Of a DNA stretch of 64,000 bases, positions 53,942 through 63,999 are shown piece by piece (position 1 is the first letter of the stretch; each line of letters starts with the position of its first letter). The notes below the pieces were generated by a model, which saw nothing but the letters and a program-made list of their open reading frames with translations, was not told where the DNA came from and searched no databases. The position numbers and the translations under genes were made by a program. Source of the stretch: Isoptericola halotolerans (GTDB taxonomy: Bacteria; Actinomycetota; Actinomycetes; Actinomycetales; Cellulomonadaceae). Location: positions 49,073 to 113,072 of the forward strand of contig NZ_PVTX01000012.1 in NCBI RefSeq assembly GCF_003003075.1, given 5' to 3'.

Positions 53942-54880
53942 GTGAGCGACGCACCCGGGGGGAGCGACACGATGACGCAGCCTGCGACGGCCGAGAGCAC
54001 GTTGCCCGGGATCCCGGGCCGAGGGCCGGAGGACGGACCGGCCACCGACGTGGTGGGTCGGCCGCTGCCCGAGTTCCCGGAGCCGCCGACGCGCGCGGGC
54101 CACGGCCCGGCGCGGATCGTGGCGATGTGCAACCAGAAGGGTGGCGTCGGCAAGACGACCACCACGATCAACCTGGGTGCAGCCCTGGCCGAGTACGGCC
54201 GCAGGGTGCTGCTGGTCGACTTCGACCCGCAGGGCGCCGCGTCGGTCGGGGTGGGGATCAGCCCGCACGAGCTCGACCTGAGCGTCTACAACCTGATCAT
54301 GGACCGTGACGTCGAGCTGTCCGACGTCGTCCGGCCGACGGCCATCGAGCGGCTCGACGTGGTCCCCGCCAACATCGACCTCTCGGCGGCCGAGGTCCAG
54401 CTCGTCGGAGAGGTCGCCCGCGAGTCGATCTTGTCACGGGCGCTGCGCCCGGCGCTGGACGACTACGACGTGATCCTGGTCGACTGCCAGCCCTCCCTGG
54501 GGCTCCTGACCGTCAACGCGCTGACGGCCGCGCACGGCGTGCTCATCCCGCTGGAGTGCGAGTTCTTCGCGCTGCGCGGGGTCGCCCTCCTGGTCGAGAC
54601 GATCGACAAGGTCAAGGACCGTCTCAACCCCGACCTGGAGGTCGACGGGATCCTGCCCACCATGTTCGACTCGCGCACGCTGCACTCGCGCGAGGTCGTG
54701 CAGCGGGTCCACGAGGCGTTCGGCGACACGCTGCTGCACACGGTCATCGGACGCACGGTGAAGTTCCCGGACGCCTCGGTGGCCGCCGAGCCGATCACCG
54801 CCTACGCCCCGACCCACCGCGGCGCGTCCGCCTACCGGCAGCTCGCGCGCGAGCTCGTGGCCCGTGGCCGCATCGCCTGA
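53942..54880 (+). CDS. ParA/Soj family ATPase next to scpAB
   Basis: A Walker-type ATPase of the chromosome/plasmid partition family. 312 residues. Seen: a 55-residue Pro/Thr-rich N-terminus; the deviant Walker A CNQKGGVGKTTTTINL (about 62-77); LLVDFDPQGAASVGVG; DYDVILVDCQPSLGLLTVNAL; and LECEFFALRGVALLVETI. The usual ParB is not adjacent, so this is the second ParA-like copy that sits with scpA/scpB in actinobacteria, not the origin-proximal ParA. GTG 53942 follows a -10 box by 7 nt; ATG 53972 is an alternative start. scpA overlaps its end by 17 bp. Confidence 0.92.
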   Translation: MSDAPGGSDTMTQPATAESTLPGIPGRGPEDGPATDVVGRPLPEFPEPPTRAGHGPARIVAMCNQKGGVGKTTTTINLGAALAEYGRRVLLVDFDPQGAASVGVGISPHELDLSVYNLIMDRDVELSDVVRPTAIERLDVVPANIDLSAAEVQLVGEVARESILSRALRPALDDYDVILVDCQPSLGLLTVNALTAAHGVLIPLECEFFALRGVALLVETIDKVKDRLNPDLEVDGILPTMFDSRTLHSREVVQRVHEAFGDTLLHTVIGRTVKFPDASVAAEPITAYAPTHRGASAYRQLARELVARGRIA

Positions 54881-55736
54881 CCCCGGTCGGACGGAGCCGC
54901 CGCGGGCCGGAGCCTTCACTGTCCACCTCGCCAACTTCGACGGTCCGTTCGACCTGCTGCTGTCCCTGATCAACGCTCGCAAGCTCGACGTCACCGAGGT
55001 CGCGCTGGCCGAGGTCACCGACGACTTCATGGCACACATCCGGGCCGCCGACTCCGCCTCGCGAGAGGCGGCCGGCCGCGGCGAGGAGCATCCCTCGTGG
55101 GACCTCGGCGTGGCGAGCGAGTTCCTGGTGGTCGCCGCGACGCTGCTGGACCTCAAGGCGGCCCGGCTGCTGCCGGGCATCGCCGAGGAGGACGCCGAGG
55201 ACCTGGAGCTCCTGGAGGCCCGCGACCTGCTCTTCGCCCGGCTGCTGCAGTACCGCGCCTACAAGGAGGTCTCCGCGGTGCTGGCCGAGCGCCTGGCCAC
55301 GGAGGGTCGGCGGGTGCCGCGCTCGGTGCCGATGGAGGCCCACCTGGCGGCGATGCTGCCCGAGCTCGTCTGGACCCTCGACGGCGACCGGATCGCCGCG
55401 CTCGCCGCGAAGGCGCTCGAGCCCCGGCTGCCCCCGGTGATCGGGCTGAGCCACCTGCACGCGCCCGCGGTCAGCGTGCGCGAGCAGGCTGCGGTGGTGG
55501 TCCGGCTCCTGCGTCGCGACCGCGTCGCGACCTTCCGTGCCCTCACGGCGGGCGAGGAACGCCTCGTGGTGGTGGCGCGGTTCCTGGCCCTGCTGGAGCT
55601 CTTCCGCAACGGTCAGGTGGCGTTCGACCAGGTCGCGGCACTCGGTGAGCTCACGGTGCGGTGGACGGGGGACGACGGCGGCGAGATCGGCGAGGAGTTC
55701 GAGGAGTTCGAGGGCGCCGTGGAGGGAGCCGCATGA
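54864..55736 (+). CDS. scpA: segregation and condensation protein A
   Basis: Kleisin subunit of the SMC condensin complex. 290 residues. Seen: the N-terminal kleisin helix [42 protein letters not shown] (in parts, about residues 15-55), the SMC-neck contact; [27 protein letters not shown] near 85; and a C-terminal winged helix (about 215-275) with [25 protein letters not shown] and [17 protein letters not shown] for the SMC cap. Start GTG 54864 lies inside the parA end; the stop overlaps scpB (ATGA). Confidence 0.94.
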   Translation: MAASPDPGRTEPPRAGAFTVHLANFDGPFDLLLSLINARKLDVTEVALAEVTDDFMAHIRAADSASREAAGRGEEHPSWDLGVASEFLVVAATLLDLKAARLLPGIAEEDAEDLELLEARDLLFARLLQYRAYKEVSAVLAERLATEGRRVPRSVPMEAHLAAMLPELVWTLDGDRIAALAAKALEPRLPPVIGLSHLHAPAVSVREQAAVVVRLLRRDRVATFRALTAGEERLVVVARFLALLELFRNGQVAFDQVAALGELTVRWTGDDGGEIGEEFEEFEGAVEGAA

Positions 55737-56401
55737 CCGACACCGAGACCGAGACCCCGGCCGGGTCCGACGCCGCGGCGCGACGAGACCGCACCGGGTC
55801 GGCGTCCAGCGCGAGCAGCGCTACGGAGCCGGTCGACGTCGACGAGCTCCCCGGCGGCCTGGAGGCCGCGCTCGAGTCGATCCTCATGGTCGCGGAGGCG
55901 CCGGTCGAGGTGGAGCGGTTGGCCGCCGCGGTCGGCCGCCCGACGGCGGAGGTCGCCGACGCGCTCGAGCGCCTGGCGGGGGAGTACCGCGGCGAGACGG
56001 GCCCGCGACCGCGGGGCTTCGAGCTGCGCCGCGGCGCGCAGGGCTGGCGCGTCTACTCCTCGCGGGAGCACGCCGAGGTCGTGAGCCGGTTCGTGCTCGA
56101 GGGACAGTCGTCCCGTCTGAGCCAGGCGGCGCTCGAGACGCTGGCGGTGGTCGCCTACCGGCAGCCCGTGACGCGCGGGCAGGTCTCCGCCGTGCGCGGT
56201 GTCAACGTCGACGGCGTGGTGCGCACGCTCCTGGCCCGCGGACTGGTGGCCGAGGTCGGGCAGGACCCGCTGTCCGGAGCGGTGCTGTTCGGCACCACGG
56301 CGGAGTTCCTGGACCGGATGGGCTGGTCGTCGCTCGACGAGCTCCCGCCGCTCGCCCCCCACCTGCCGGGCGTGGAAGCGGTCGGCGACCTCACCGACTG
56401 A
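55733..56401 (+). CDS. scpB: segregation and condensation protein B
   Basis: Partner of ScpA in SMC condensin. 222 residues. Seen: an acidic/Ser-rich N-terminus (1-40), then two winged-helix domains: LPGGLEAALESILMVAEAPVEVERLAAAVG (in parts, about 42-70) and LSQAALETLAVVAYRQPVTRGQVSAVRGVNVDGVVRTLLARGLV (in parts, about 128-172), followed by VLFGTTAEFLDRMG. Coupled to scpA by ATGA at 55733-55736, consistent with a fixed complex. Confidence 0.94.
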   Translation: MTDTETETPAGSDAAARRDRTGSASSASSATEPVDVDELPGGLEAALESILMVAEAPVEVERLAAAVGRPTAEVADALERLAGEYRGETGPRPRGFELRRGAQGWRVYSSREHAEVVSRFVLEGQSSRLSQAALETLAVVAYRQPVTRGQVSAVRGVNVDGVVRTLLARGLVAEVGQDPLSGAVLFGTTAEFLDRMGWSSLDELPPLAPHLPGVEAVGDLTD

Positions 56402-56408
56402 CGCCTGC

Positions 56409-56414
56409 GACAAT
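56409..56414 (+). promoter_or_regulatory. -10 box for rluB, predicted leaderless
   Basis: GACAAT ends 6 nt before ATG 56421. Confidence 0.5.
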
Positions 56415-56420
56415 AGGACC

Positions 56421-57230
56421 ATGCCCACCTCACGCCGCGGCGGCCGCCGTCGTCCCCAGCAGTCGAACGCAGCACAGACCCCGCCGGTCGACGTCCACGT
56501 CGCCGACGGCGTCAGGCTGCAGAAGGTGCTCGCCCAGGCGGGGCTCGGCTCGCGCCGCAAGTGCGAGGAGCTGATCTCCGAGGCCCGCGTCGAGGTCGAC
56601 GGCCAGATCGTCACGGAGCTGGGGGTGCGGATCGACCCGTCCACGGCGGTCGTCCGCGTGGACGGTATGACCGTCCAGCTCGACCCGTCGAAGATCACCG
56701 TCGCGGTCAACAAGCCGCTGGGCATGATCTCGGCCATGAGCGACCCCGACGGCCGGCCCACGGTGGCCGAGCTGGTCAAGGACCGCCCGGAGCGGCTGTT
56801 CCACGTCGGTCGCCTCGACGCGGACTCCGAGGGCCTGCTGCTCCTGACCAACGACGGCGAGCTCGGCAACCGGCTCGCGCACCCGAGCCACGAGATCCCC
56901 AAGACGTATCTCGTCACGGTCGAGGGCGGCGAGGTCTACCCGCGGATCATGAAGCAGCTCACCTCCGGGGTGGATCTCGACGACGGCAAGGCGCGCATGG
57001 ACAAGGTGCGGGTCGTGGACGCGGTGCCCGGGCAGTCGATGCTGGAGGTCGTGCTGCACGAGGGTCGCAACCGCATCGTGCGGCGCATGTTCGAGGCCGT
57101 CGGTTTCCCTGTGACCCGCCTGGTGCGCACGCGCATCGGCCCGATCGCCCTGGGCGACCTCAAGGTCGGCCGGTCGCGCGTGCTGGGCCGCACCGAGCTC
57201 GGCACGCTCATGCGCGCCGTCGACCTCTGA
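56421..57230 (+). CDS. rluB: 23S rRNA pseudouridine synthase (RluB/RsuA family)
   Basis: Makes pseudouridine in rRNA; RluB-like by context. 269 residues. Seen: a basic Arg/Gln-rich tail (1-30), an S4 RNA-binding domain (VRLQKVLAQAGLGSRRKCEELI, about 31-52, in parts), and the catalytic domain with VNKPLGMISAM, the catalytic Asp in FHVGRLDADSEGLLLLTNDG, PSHEIPKTYLVTVEGG, and EGRNRIVRRMFEAVGFPVTRLVR. Follows scpB and precedes cmk, a conserved order. Confidence 0.94.
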   Translation: MPTSRRGGRRRPQQSNAAQTPPVDVHVADGVRLQKVLAQAGLGSRRKCEELISEARVEVDGQIVTELGVRIDPSTAVVRVDGMTVQLDPSKITVAVNKPLGMISAMSDPDGRPTVAELVKDRPERLFHVGRLDADSEGLLLLTNDGELGNRLAHPSHEIPKTYLVTVEGGEVYPRIMKQLTSGVDLDDGKARMDKVRVVDAVPGQSMLEVVLHEGRNRIVRRMFEAVGFPVTRLVRTRIGPIALGDLKVGRSRVLGRTELGTLMRAVDL

Positions 57231-57280
57231 CCTCCTCCCGACCGCACCTGTACCCCACCCACTCACAGAAACGAGCAGCA

Positions 57281-57970
57281 GTGGTCACGATCGCCGTCGA
57301 CGGTCCGTCCGGATCCGGCAAGTCCAGCGTCTCCAAGGCCGTCGCCGCCCGGCTCGGCCTCGCCTACCTCGACACGGGCGCCATGTACCGCGCGGCCACG
57401 CTGTGGTGCGTGCGCAGCGGCGTGGCTCTCGACGACACGGCGGCCGTGGCCGCCGCCGTGCGCGCGATGCCGCTGGAGATGGGCGTCGACCCCGCCGCGC
57501 CGGGGGTCGCCCTGGACGGGGACGACGTCGCCGCGGCGATCCGGACGACGGACGTCACCGCGGTCGTGTCGCAGGTCGCCACCAACCTGGACGTCCGCGA
57601 CGAGCTGCGTCGTCGGCAGCGTGCCATCATCGCCGACGAGACCGTGGGCGGCTTCTCGGGTGGGCACGGCATCGTCGCGGAGGGCCGGGACATCACCACC
57701 GTCGTCGCGCCGGACGCGGACGCCCGTGTGCTGCTCGTGGCCAGCGAGGAGGCACGGCTGCGCCGCCGGTCCCTCGAGGTGCACGGCGTCGCCGACGCCA
57801 CCTCCGTCGAGGCGACGCGGGACCAGGTGCTGCGCCGCGACCGCGACGACTCGACCGTGAGCACGTTCCACGTGGCCGCCGACGGCGTGGTCACGGTGGA
57901 CTCCAGCGACCTGGACTTCGAGCAGACGGTCGAGGCCGTGCTCACCGTCGTGGAGCGCGCGGCCGTCTGA
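57281..57970 (+). CDS. cmk: cytidylate kinase
   Basis: Phosphorylates CMP/dCMP. 229 residues. Seen: the P-loop [19 protein letters not shown] near residue 4; [19 protein letters not shown] near 27; [16 protein letters not shown] near 128, with the Arg-Asp of the NMP site; and [12 protein letters not shown] plus [11 protein letters not shown] in the lid. Start GTG 57281. A hairpin separates it from der, with which it is fused in some actinobacteria; here it is separate. Confidence 0.96.
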   Translation: MVTIAVDGPSGSGKSSVSKAVAARLGLAYLDTGAMYRAATLWCVRSGVALDDTAAVAAAVRAMPLEMGVDPAAPGVALDGDDVAAAIRTTDVTAVVSQVATNLDVRDELRRRQRAIIADETVGGFSGGHGIVAEGRDITTVVAPDADARVLLVASEEARLRRRSLEVHGVADATSVEATRDQVLRRDRDDSTVSTFHVAADGVVTVDSSDLDFEQTVEAVLTVVERAAV

Positions 57971-57984
57971 CGACCGCAGGGCCG

Positions 57985-58026
57985 CCGTCGTGCCCGGCGT
58001 GACGCGCGTCTCGCCGGGCACGACGG
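57985..58026 (+). terminator. terminator after cmk
   Basis: A perfect 15-bp stem (arms 57985-57999 and 58012-58026), 12-nt loop, 15 bp after the stop. Confidence 0.8.
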
Positions 58027-58057
58027 TACGACGTGGTGCCGACCCGTGCGCACCTGG

Positions 58058-58063
58058 GACAAT
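58058..58063 (+). promoter_or_regulatory. -10 box for der, predicted leaderless
   Basis: GACAAT ends 7 nt before ATG 58071. Confidence 0.55.
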
Positions 58064-58070
58064 GGTCGGC

Positions 58071-59600
58071 ATGACCCACCCCGCCGACGGCCCCGAGACC
58101 ACGCCCGCCGACGTCGTCGACGACCCTGCCGAGGACACCGCGACCGTCGTGACCGAGTTCGTCGACGACGAGGCGCGCGAGCGCGCTCTGCGCGCCGGCC
58201 TGGAGGACTTCGAGCTCGACGACTCCGACCGCCTGCTGCTGTCCGACGAGTGGGACGACGACGGCTTCGCCCCCGCCGAGCACGCCCTGCCGGTGCTGGC
58301 CGTCGTGGGCCGGCCCAACGTCGGCAAGTCCACCCTCGTCAACCGGATCCTGGGCCGGCGCGAGGCGGTCGTCGAGGACACGCCGGGCGTGACCCGCGAC
58401 CGCGTGAGCTATCCCGCCGAGTGGTCCGGGCGGCACTTCACGCTGGTCGACACGGGCGGCTGGGAGGTCGACGTCGCCGGGATCGAGTCCAAGGTGGCGG
58501 AGCAGGCCGAGGTCGCGATCTCCCTGGCCGACGCCGTCGTGTTCGTGGTGGACGCCCAGGTCGGCGCCACGGCGAGCGACGAGCGCGTGGTCGAGCTCCT
58601 GCGCCGTTCGGGCAAGCCGGTCGTGCTGTGCGCCAACAAGGTCGACGGCCCCGCCGGCGAGGCCGACGCCGCGTACCTGTGGGCGCTCGGGCTCGGCGAG
58701 CCGCGGCCGGTCTCCGCCCTGCACGGGCGCGGGACGGGGGACCTGCTGGACGCGGTGCTGGACGCGCTGCCCGAGCACTCCGCGCACGGCACCCTGCGAC
58801 CCGAGGGTCCGCGACGGGTCGCCCTCGTGGGTCGCCCGAACGTCGGCAAGTCGTCGCTGCTGAACAAGATCGCGGGCTCCGAGCGCGTGGTCGTCGACGA
58901 GGTCGCCGGCACGACCCGTGACCCCGTGGACGAGCTCGTCGAGATCAAGGGCATCCCGTACTGGTTCGTGGACACCGCGGGCATCCGCCGCCGCGTGCAC
59001 CAGACCAGCGGGGCCGACTTCTACGCCTCGCTGCGCACGCAGGCCGCCATCGAGAAGGCCGAGGTCTCGGTGGTGCTCGTGGACGCGTCGGTGCCGCTGA
59101 CCGAGCAGGACACGCGGGTGATCTCCCAGGTGGTCGACTCCGGGCGGGCGCTGGTCATCGCGTACAACAAGTGGGACCTCATGGACGAGGACCGGCGTCC
59201 GTACCTGGAGCGCGAGATCGAGCGCGACCTGGTGCAGGTCACCTGGGCGCCCCGCGTCAACGTCTCGGCCCGGACGGGCTGGCACACGGACAAGCTGGTG
59301 CGGGCTCTCGAGACGTCGCTGGAGTCCTGGGACACCCGCATCCCGACCGGCCGGCTCAACGGCTTCCTCGGTGAGCTCGTCGCGGCGCACCCGCACCCCG
59401 TGCGCGGGGGCAAGCAGCCGCGCATCCTGTTCGCCACGCAGGCCTCGACGCGCCCGCCACGGTTCGTGCTGTTCGCCACGGGGTTCATCGAGGCGGGCTA
59501 CCGCCGGTTCATCGAGCGCCGCCTGCGCGAGACGTTCGGGTTCGAGGGCTCGCCGATCTCGATCAGCGTGCGTGTCCGGGAGAAGCGCCGCCGGCGCTGA
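58071..59600 (+). CDS. der: ribosome-assembly GTPase Der (EngA)
   Basis: Double-GTPase needed for 50S maturation. 509 residues. Seen: an acidic N-terminal extension (about 1-70) absent from E. coli Der; GTPase 1 with [15 protein letters not shown] (about 80-95), DTGGWEVD and CANKVD; GTPase 2 with [15 protein letters not shown] (about 254-268), DTAGIRRR and YNKWD; and a C-terminal KH-like domain ending in [11 protein letters not shown]. Starts 7 nt after GACAAT. Confidence 0.97.
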   Translation: MTHPADGPETTPADVVDDPAEDTATVVTEFVDDEARERALRAGLEDFELDDSDRLLLSDEWDDDGFAPAEHALPVLAVVGRPNVGKSTLVNRILGRREAVVEDTPGVTRDRVSYPAEWSGRHFTLVDTGGWEVDVAGIESKVAEQAEVAISLADAVVFVVDAQVGATASDERVVELLRRSGKPVVLCANKVDGPAGEADAAYLWALGLGEPRPVSALHGRGTGDLLDAVLDALPEHSAHGTLRPEGPRRVALVGRPNVGKSSLLNKIAGSERVVVDEVAGTTRDPVDELVEIKGIPYWFVDTAGIRRRVHQTSGADFYASLRTQAAIEKAEVSVVLVDASVPLTEQDTRVISQVVDSGRALVIAYNKWDLMDEDRRPYLEREIERDLVQVTWAPRVNVSARTGWHTDKLVRALETSLESWDTRIPTGRLNGFLGELVAAHPHPVRGGKQPRILFATQASTRPPRFVLFATGFIEAGYRRFIERRLRETFGFEGSPISISVRVREKRRRR

Positions 59601-59652
59601 GTCCGCGCGCCCGGTGTGACCGGTGTCGCACCGGATGCCCGTGCTCGTGCGG

Positions 59653-59658
59653 TATCGT
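59653..59658 (+). promoter_or_regulatory. -10 box for the riboflavin operon
   Basis: TATCGT, placing the transcript start near 59665, about 18 nt before the FMN aptamer. Confidence 0.55.
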
Positions 59659-59682
59659 CGCAGCACGAACGAGCAACAGCTC

Positions 59683-59808
59683 GCGTGCTCTGGGGTCGGT
59701 GAAAATCCGAGCCGGCGGTGAAAGTCCGCGACCCGGTCACAGCCAGTGACCGGTTGACCAGGTGGAACTCCTGGACCGACGGTCAAAGTCCGGATGGGAA
59801 GACGCACG
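59683..59808 (+). promoter_or_regulatory. FMN riboswitch (RFN element)
   Basis: Seen in order: closing stem GCGTGC (59683-59688) with GCACGC (59803-59808); GGGGTCGGTGAAAATCCGA; GCCGGCGGTGAAAGTCCGCG; a variable hairpin; GGTGGAACTCC; GACGGTCAAAGTCCGGATGG and GAAGAC. These are the conserved blocks of the FMN aptamer, in order and spacing, ahead of the rib operon. Confidence 0.97.
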
Positions 59809-59899
59809 CGACGCCTTCGTCCGCTCGCCGGTGGTGTGGACCCGTCCACACCCGTGGTGCCTGGTGCACCGCGGGCCCGGCGCGCGGCGACGACGCCGT

Positions 59900-59937
59900 G
59901 CAGCCCCAGCGGTCCGCGACCGGACGACAGGGGCTGC
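59900..59937 (+). promoter_or_regulatory. candidate SD-sequestering hairpin of the FMN riboswitch
   Basis: GCAGCCCC (59900-59907) pairs with GGGGCTGC (59930-59937), the latter containing the only purine-rich stretch before the ribD ATG 59940. An inner TCCG/CGGA stem lies between. A second hairpin (GGTGTGGA/TCCACACC, 59833-59852) lies closer to the aptamer. The layout suggests translational control; alternative pairing was not modelled. Confidence 0.55.
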
Positions 59938-59939
59938 CC

Positions 59940-61070
59940 ATGACCACCGCCACGGCGGGACCCACCGTGAGACCCGCGGAGACCGACGCCATGCGTCGCG
60001 CCCTCGAGCTGGCCGCCACCGACGGCCTGGTCCTGGGCCCCAACCCGCGTGTCGGGTGCGTGCTGCTCGACGCCGACGGCGCCACGATCGCCGAGGGCTT
60101 CCACCGCGGCGCGGGAACGCCCCACGCCGAGACGGTCGCGCTGGCGAACGCGCGGGCCGCGGCCGGACCGGACGCGGCGCGCGGCGCCACCGCCGTCGTG
60201 ACCCTCGAGCCGTGCGCCCACACCGGGCGCACCGGGCCGTGCGCACAGGCGCTGGTCGACGCCGGCGTCGGCCGCGTCGTGTTCGCCCAGCCGGACCCGA
60301 ACCTGGTCGCCACCGGCGGCGGTGCGCTGCTGCACGCGGCCGGTGTCGACGTCGTCGGCGGGGTGCTGGGTGACGAGGCACGCACGCTCAACGCCGTCTG
60401 GACGCGGGCCATGGAGCTCGGCCGCCCGGTCGTGACCTGGAAGGTCGCCGCGAGCCTCGACGGGCGCACCGCCGCGGCCGACGGGACCTCCCGCTGGATC
60501 ACCTCGGCCGCGGCGCGGGCGGACGTGCACCGGCTGCGCGCCTCCTGCGACACGGTGCTCGTGGGCACCGGCACCGTGGCCGCCGACGACCCGTCGTTGA
60601 CGGTCCGCGACGCCGACCTGACCGGACCGCAGCCGCTGCGGGCCGTGATGGGCCGACGCGAGCTGCCGCCGTCGTCGCGGCTCGCCGTGCCGGCCGACGA
60701 CGGGACCGAGACCCTGCACCTGCGCACCCATGACCCGCGCGAGGCGCTCGAGGCCCTGTGGGCCGCCGACCGTCGCCACGTGCTGCTCGAGGGCGGGGCC
60801 ACCCTGGCCGCCGCCTTCTGGCGAGCGGGGCTCGTGGACGAGATGGTCGCCTACGTCGCGCCCGTGCTTCTCGGTGCCGGCCCTGCCGCCGTGGGCGACC
60901 TCGGCATCACCACCATCGCCGGGGCCGCGCGGCTCGACGTCGTCGACGTCGCCCTGCTCGCCGCAGGCACCCCCGGCACCCCCGGCACGGCCGGGGCCGA
61001 CGGTCGGGCCGACGCCGGCCCGACCGAGACGAACGTGCGGCTCACCCTGCGGCCGCGGAAGGAGTCCTGA
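59940..61070 (+). CDS. ribD: bifunctional riboflavin deaminase/reductase
   Basis: Second and third steps of riboflavin synthesis: deamination of the pyrimidine, then NADPH reduction of the ribose. 376 residues. Seen: the cytidine-deaminase-like zinc site HAETVAL (about 61-67) and PCAHTGRTGPC (about 88-98); GRVVFAQPDPN; and the reductase domain with TWKVAASLDGRTAAADGTSRWIT and DTVLVGTGTVAADDP, ending VLLEGGATLAAAFWRAGLVDEM. Upstream FMN riboswitch; ATG 59940 is preceded by AGGGGC within a hairpin. The ribE start overlaps the stop by 1 bp (TGATG). Confidence 0.96.
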   Translation: MTTATAGPTVRPAETDAMRRALELAATDGLVLGPNPRVGCVLLDADGATIAEGFHRGAGTPHAETVALANARAAAGPDAARGATAVVTLEPCAHTGRTGPCAQALVDAGVGRVVFAQPDPNLVATGGGALLHAAGVDVVGGVLGDEARTLNAVWTRAMELGRPVVTWKVAASLDGRTAAADGTSRWITSAAARADVHRLRASCDTVLVGTGTVAADDPSLTVRDADLTGPQPLRAVMGRRELPPSSRLAVPADDGTETLHLRTHDPREALEALWAADRRHVLLEGGATLAAAFWRAGLVDEMVAYVAPVLLGAGPAAVGDLGITTIAGAARLDVVDVALLAAGTPGTPGTAGADGRADAGPTETNVRLTLRPRKES

Positions 61071-61672
61071 TGTTCACCGGGATCGTGACCGAGCTCGGCA
61101 CCGTCCGTGCCCTGGAGACCACCGCCGACGCGGCACGGCTGACCGTCGCCGCGTCGGACGTGCTCGACGGCGTCCGCCTGGGCGACTCGATCGCCGTCGA
61201 CGGCTGCTGCCTGACGGTGACGGCCTTCGACGCCGAGACGTGGACCGCGGACCTCATGGCCGAGACGCTGCAGCGCACCTCGCTCGGCTCCCTGGCCCCG
61301 GGCGACCGGGTCAACCTCGAGCCGGCGCTGCCCGTCACCGGCCGCCTCGGCGGGCACATCGTGCAGGGGCACGTCGACGGCGTCGGCACGGTGCTCGCCC
61401 GGACACCGGGGGAGCGGTGGGAGGTCGTGGAGATCTCGCTGCCCATCGACCTGGCCCGCTACGTCGTGACCAAGGGGTCGATCGCCGTCGACGGCGTCTC
61501 GCTCACCGTGGTCGACGCCGGCACGGACCGGTTCGCCGTGAGCCTCATCCCCGAGACCCTCGAGCGCACCACGCTCGGCGCGCGGGCCGTGGGTGACCAG
61601 GTCAACCTGGAGACGGACGTGCTCGCGCGGCACGTCGAACGGCTGCTCGCGACGGCGGAGGTGACCTCGTGA
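61070..61672 (+). CDS. ribE: riboflavin synthase alpha chain
   Basis: Last step: dismutation of two lumazines to riboflavin. 200 residues, two similar lumazine-binding halves. Seen: [12 protein letters not shown]; the first Cys/Ser region [24 protein letters not shown] at about residues 94-106; and the second half with [16 protein letters not shown] and [20 protein letters not shown] lies before the ATG, which overlaps the ribD stop; the stop overlaps ribBA (GTGA). Confidence 0.96.
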   Translation: MFTGIVTELGTVRALETTADAARLTVAASDVLDGVRLGDSIAVDGCCLTVTAFDAETWTADLMAETLQRTSLGSLAPGDRVNLEPALPVTGRLGGHIVQGHVDGVGTVLARTPGERWEVVEISLPIDLARYVVTKGSIAVDGVSLTVVDAGTDRFAVSLIPETLERTTLGARAVGDQVNLETDVLARHVERLLATAEVTS

Positions 61673-62961
61673 GCGCGCCCGGCGCGACCGCGGTGGTGGA
61701 GCGGGTCGAGCGCGCGCTGGCGGCCGTGGCGGCGGGACGCGCCGTCGTCGTCGTCGACGACGAGCACCGCGAGAACGAGGGGGACCTCATCTTCGCCGCC
61801 GAGGCGGCGACACCCGAGCTGATGGGCTTCACCGTGCGGCACACGTCCGGGCTCGTCTGCGTCGCCGCGGACGGCGCCACGCTGGACCGGCTCGCCCTGC
61901 CCCTGATGGTCGCCGAGAACCGCGACGCCTTCCGCACCGCCTACACGGTGACCGTCGACGCGGCCGACGGCGTGACCACCGGCATCTCCGGCGCCGACCG
62001 GGCACGGACCGCGCGGACGCTCGCCGCGCCCGGCGCGGTGCCGGCGGACCTCACGCGGCCCGGTCACGTGCTGCCGCTGCGCGCCCGCGACGGCGGGGTG
62101 CTGGAGCGCCCCGGGCACACCGAGGCGGCCGTCGACCTCGCCCGGCTGGCCGGACGCGGCACCACCGGTGTGCTCGCCGAGCTCACGCACGACGACGGCA
62201 CGATGATGCGGCTCCCGGCGTTGCGGGAGTTCGCCGCCGCGCACTCGCTGGAGCTGCTGAGCGTCGCCGACCTGGCGGCCTACCGGCGCCTGACCGAGGT
62301 GCTCGTGGACCGCCTCGCCGTGACACGGCTGCCCACGCGGCACGGGACGTTCACCGCGGTGGGGTACCGCGACCGGGTGACCGGGGACGAGCACGTGGCC
62401 CTCGTGGCGGGGGCGCTCGCGGACCTGGACGGCGACGGACCCGTCCTGGCCCGGGTGCACTCCGAGTGCCTCACCGGCGACGCGTTCGGCTCCCTGCGCT
62501 GCGACTGCGGGCCGCAGCTCGACGCCTCCCTGCGCGCCGTGCAGGAGGCGGGCCGCGGTGTGGTCGTCTACGTGCGCGGGCACGAGGGCCGGGGCATCGG
62601 ACTCGTCGCCAAGCTCGCCGCCTACAGCCTGCAGGACGGCGGCCACGACACCATCGACGCGAACCTCGCCCAGGGGCTGCCGGTCGACTCCCGGGAGTAC
62701 ACGGCGGCCGCCCACGTGCTGCGCGACCTCGGGGTCGGCGCCGTGCGCTTGCTCACGAACAACCCGGCGAAGGTCGACGGCCTGCACGCCGGGGGAGTGG
62801 AGGTCGCCGAACGCCTGCCGCTGGCGATCCACCCCGCCCCGGACAACGTCGCCTACCTGCGGACCAAGCGGGACCGCATGGGGCACGACCTGCCCAACCT
62901 CGAACCCGACGAAGGAGCACCCGTGACCACTCGCCCCAGCTTGCCCGAGGCCGCCCGATGA
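61669..62961 (+). CDS. ribBA: bifunctional DHBP synthase/GTP cyclohydrolase II
   Basis: Provides both substrates of riboflavin synthesis: dihydroxybutanone phosphate from ribulose 5-phosphate, and the pyrimidine from GTP. 430 residues. Seen: the RibB half (about 1-210) with [18 protein letters not shown] and [16 protein letters not shown], and the RibA half with [21 protein letters not shown], whose three Cys bind zinc, then [16 protein letters not shown] and NNPAKVDGL. Both halves look intact. Coupled to ribE and ribH by 4-bp overlaps. Confidence 0.97.
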   Translation: MSAPGATAVVERVERALAAVAAGRAVVVVDDEHRENEGDLIFAAEAATPELMGFTVRHTSGLVCVAADGATLDRLALPLMVAENRDAFRTAYTVTVDAADGVTTGISGADRARTARTLAAPGAVPADLTRPGHVLPLRARDGGVLERPGHTEAAVDLARLAGRGTTGVLAELTHDDGTMMRLPALREFAAAHSLELLSVADLAAYRRLTEVLVDRLAVTRLPTRHGTFTAVGYRDRVTGDEHVALVAGALADLDGDGPVLARVHSECLTGDAFGSLRCDCGPQLDASLRAVQEAGRGVVVYVRGHEGRGIGLVAKLAAYSLQDGGHDTIDANLAQGLPVDSREYTAAAHVLRDLGVGAVRLLTNNPAKVDGLHAGGVEVAERLPLAIHPAPDNVAYLRTKRDRMGHDLPNLEPDEGAPVTTRPSLPEAAR

Positions 62962-63452
62962 GCGGCGCCGGAGCGCCCACGACACGGGCGACGGACTGCT
63001 CGGACCTGCGGGTCGCCGTCGTCGCCGCCTCCTGGCACGACACCGTGATGGGCGGCTTGCTGGACGGCGCCCTGCGGGCGTGCCAGGACCACCAGGTGGA
63101 GCCGGAGGTGCTGCGGGTACCGGGATCGTTCGAGCTGCCGGTGGCGGCCCAGGCCGCGGCGGCCGCGGGGTTCGACGCCGTCGTGGCGCTCGGCGTCGTC
63201 ATCCGCGGCGGCACGCCTCACTTCGACTACGTGTGCGCGGCGGCCACCGACGGTCTGGGTCGGGTGGCCCTGGACCACACCGTCCCCGTGGGCTTCGGGC
63301 TGCTCACCTGCGACGACGAGGCCCAGGCACTGGACCGTGCCGGACTGCCCGGTTCCTCCGAGGACAAGGGCTACGAGGCCACGGCCGCGGCGCTCGCGAC
63401 CGCGCGCGTCGTGCGCACGGTGCGCTCCACCGTGGTGGCCGACGTCCGGTGA
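62958..63452 (+). CDS. ribH: lumazine synthase
   Basis: Condenses the RibD and RibB products to 6,7-dimethyl-8-ribityllumazine; forms pentameric or icosahedral shells. 164 residues. Seen: [82 protein letters not shown] (in parts), with the active-site His in TPHFDYV; and [15 protein letters not shown] 62958 overlaps the ribBA stop. Last gene of the operon; a typical short C-terminal tail follows. Confidence 0.96.
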   Translation: MSGAGAPTTRATDCSDLRVAVVAASWHDTVMGGLLDGALRACQDHQVEPEVLRVPGSFELPVAAQAAAAAGFDAVVALGVVIRGGTPHFDYVCAAATDGLGRVALDHTVPVGFGLLTCDDEAQALDRAGLPGSSEDKGYEATAAALATARVVRTVRSTVVADVR

Positions 63453-63502
63453 CCCCGCACACACCGGCCGCCGCGAGTGGACGAGCAGCGCCCGGTCTGG
63501 GG

Positions 63503-63508
63503 TAGTAT
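63503..63508 (+). promoter_or_regulatory. -10 box for tRNA-Pro
   Basis: TAGTAT, 65 bp before the tRNA; a start near 63515 leaves a leader of about 59 nt containing a short GC hairpin. Confidence 0.5.
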
Positions 63509-63573
63509 TTCGGTCGGCCCTCCGGGGCCGAACCGGACTGGTTCCCGCGCTCCGGCGCGAGGGGCGGTCCGGA

Positions 63574-63999
<426 letters not shown>

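Noticed and set aside
53174..54880. Apparent xerD-parA fusion frame
   Set aside because: The upstream part is an alternate frame of xerD; the parA start at 53942 has its own -10 box.
53942..56401. parA-scpA-scpB as an origin-proximal parABS locus
   Set aside because: No ParB gene or parS-like site nearby; this is the conserved SMC-associated locus away from the origin.
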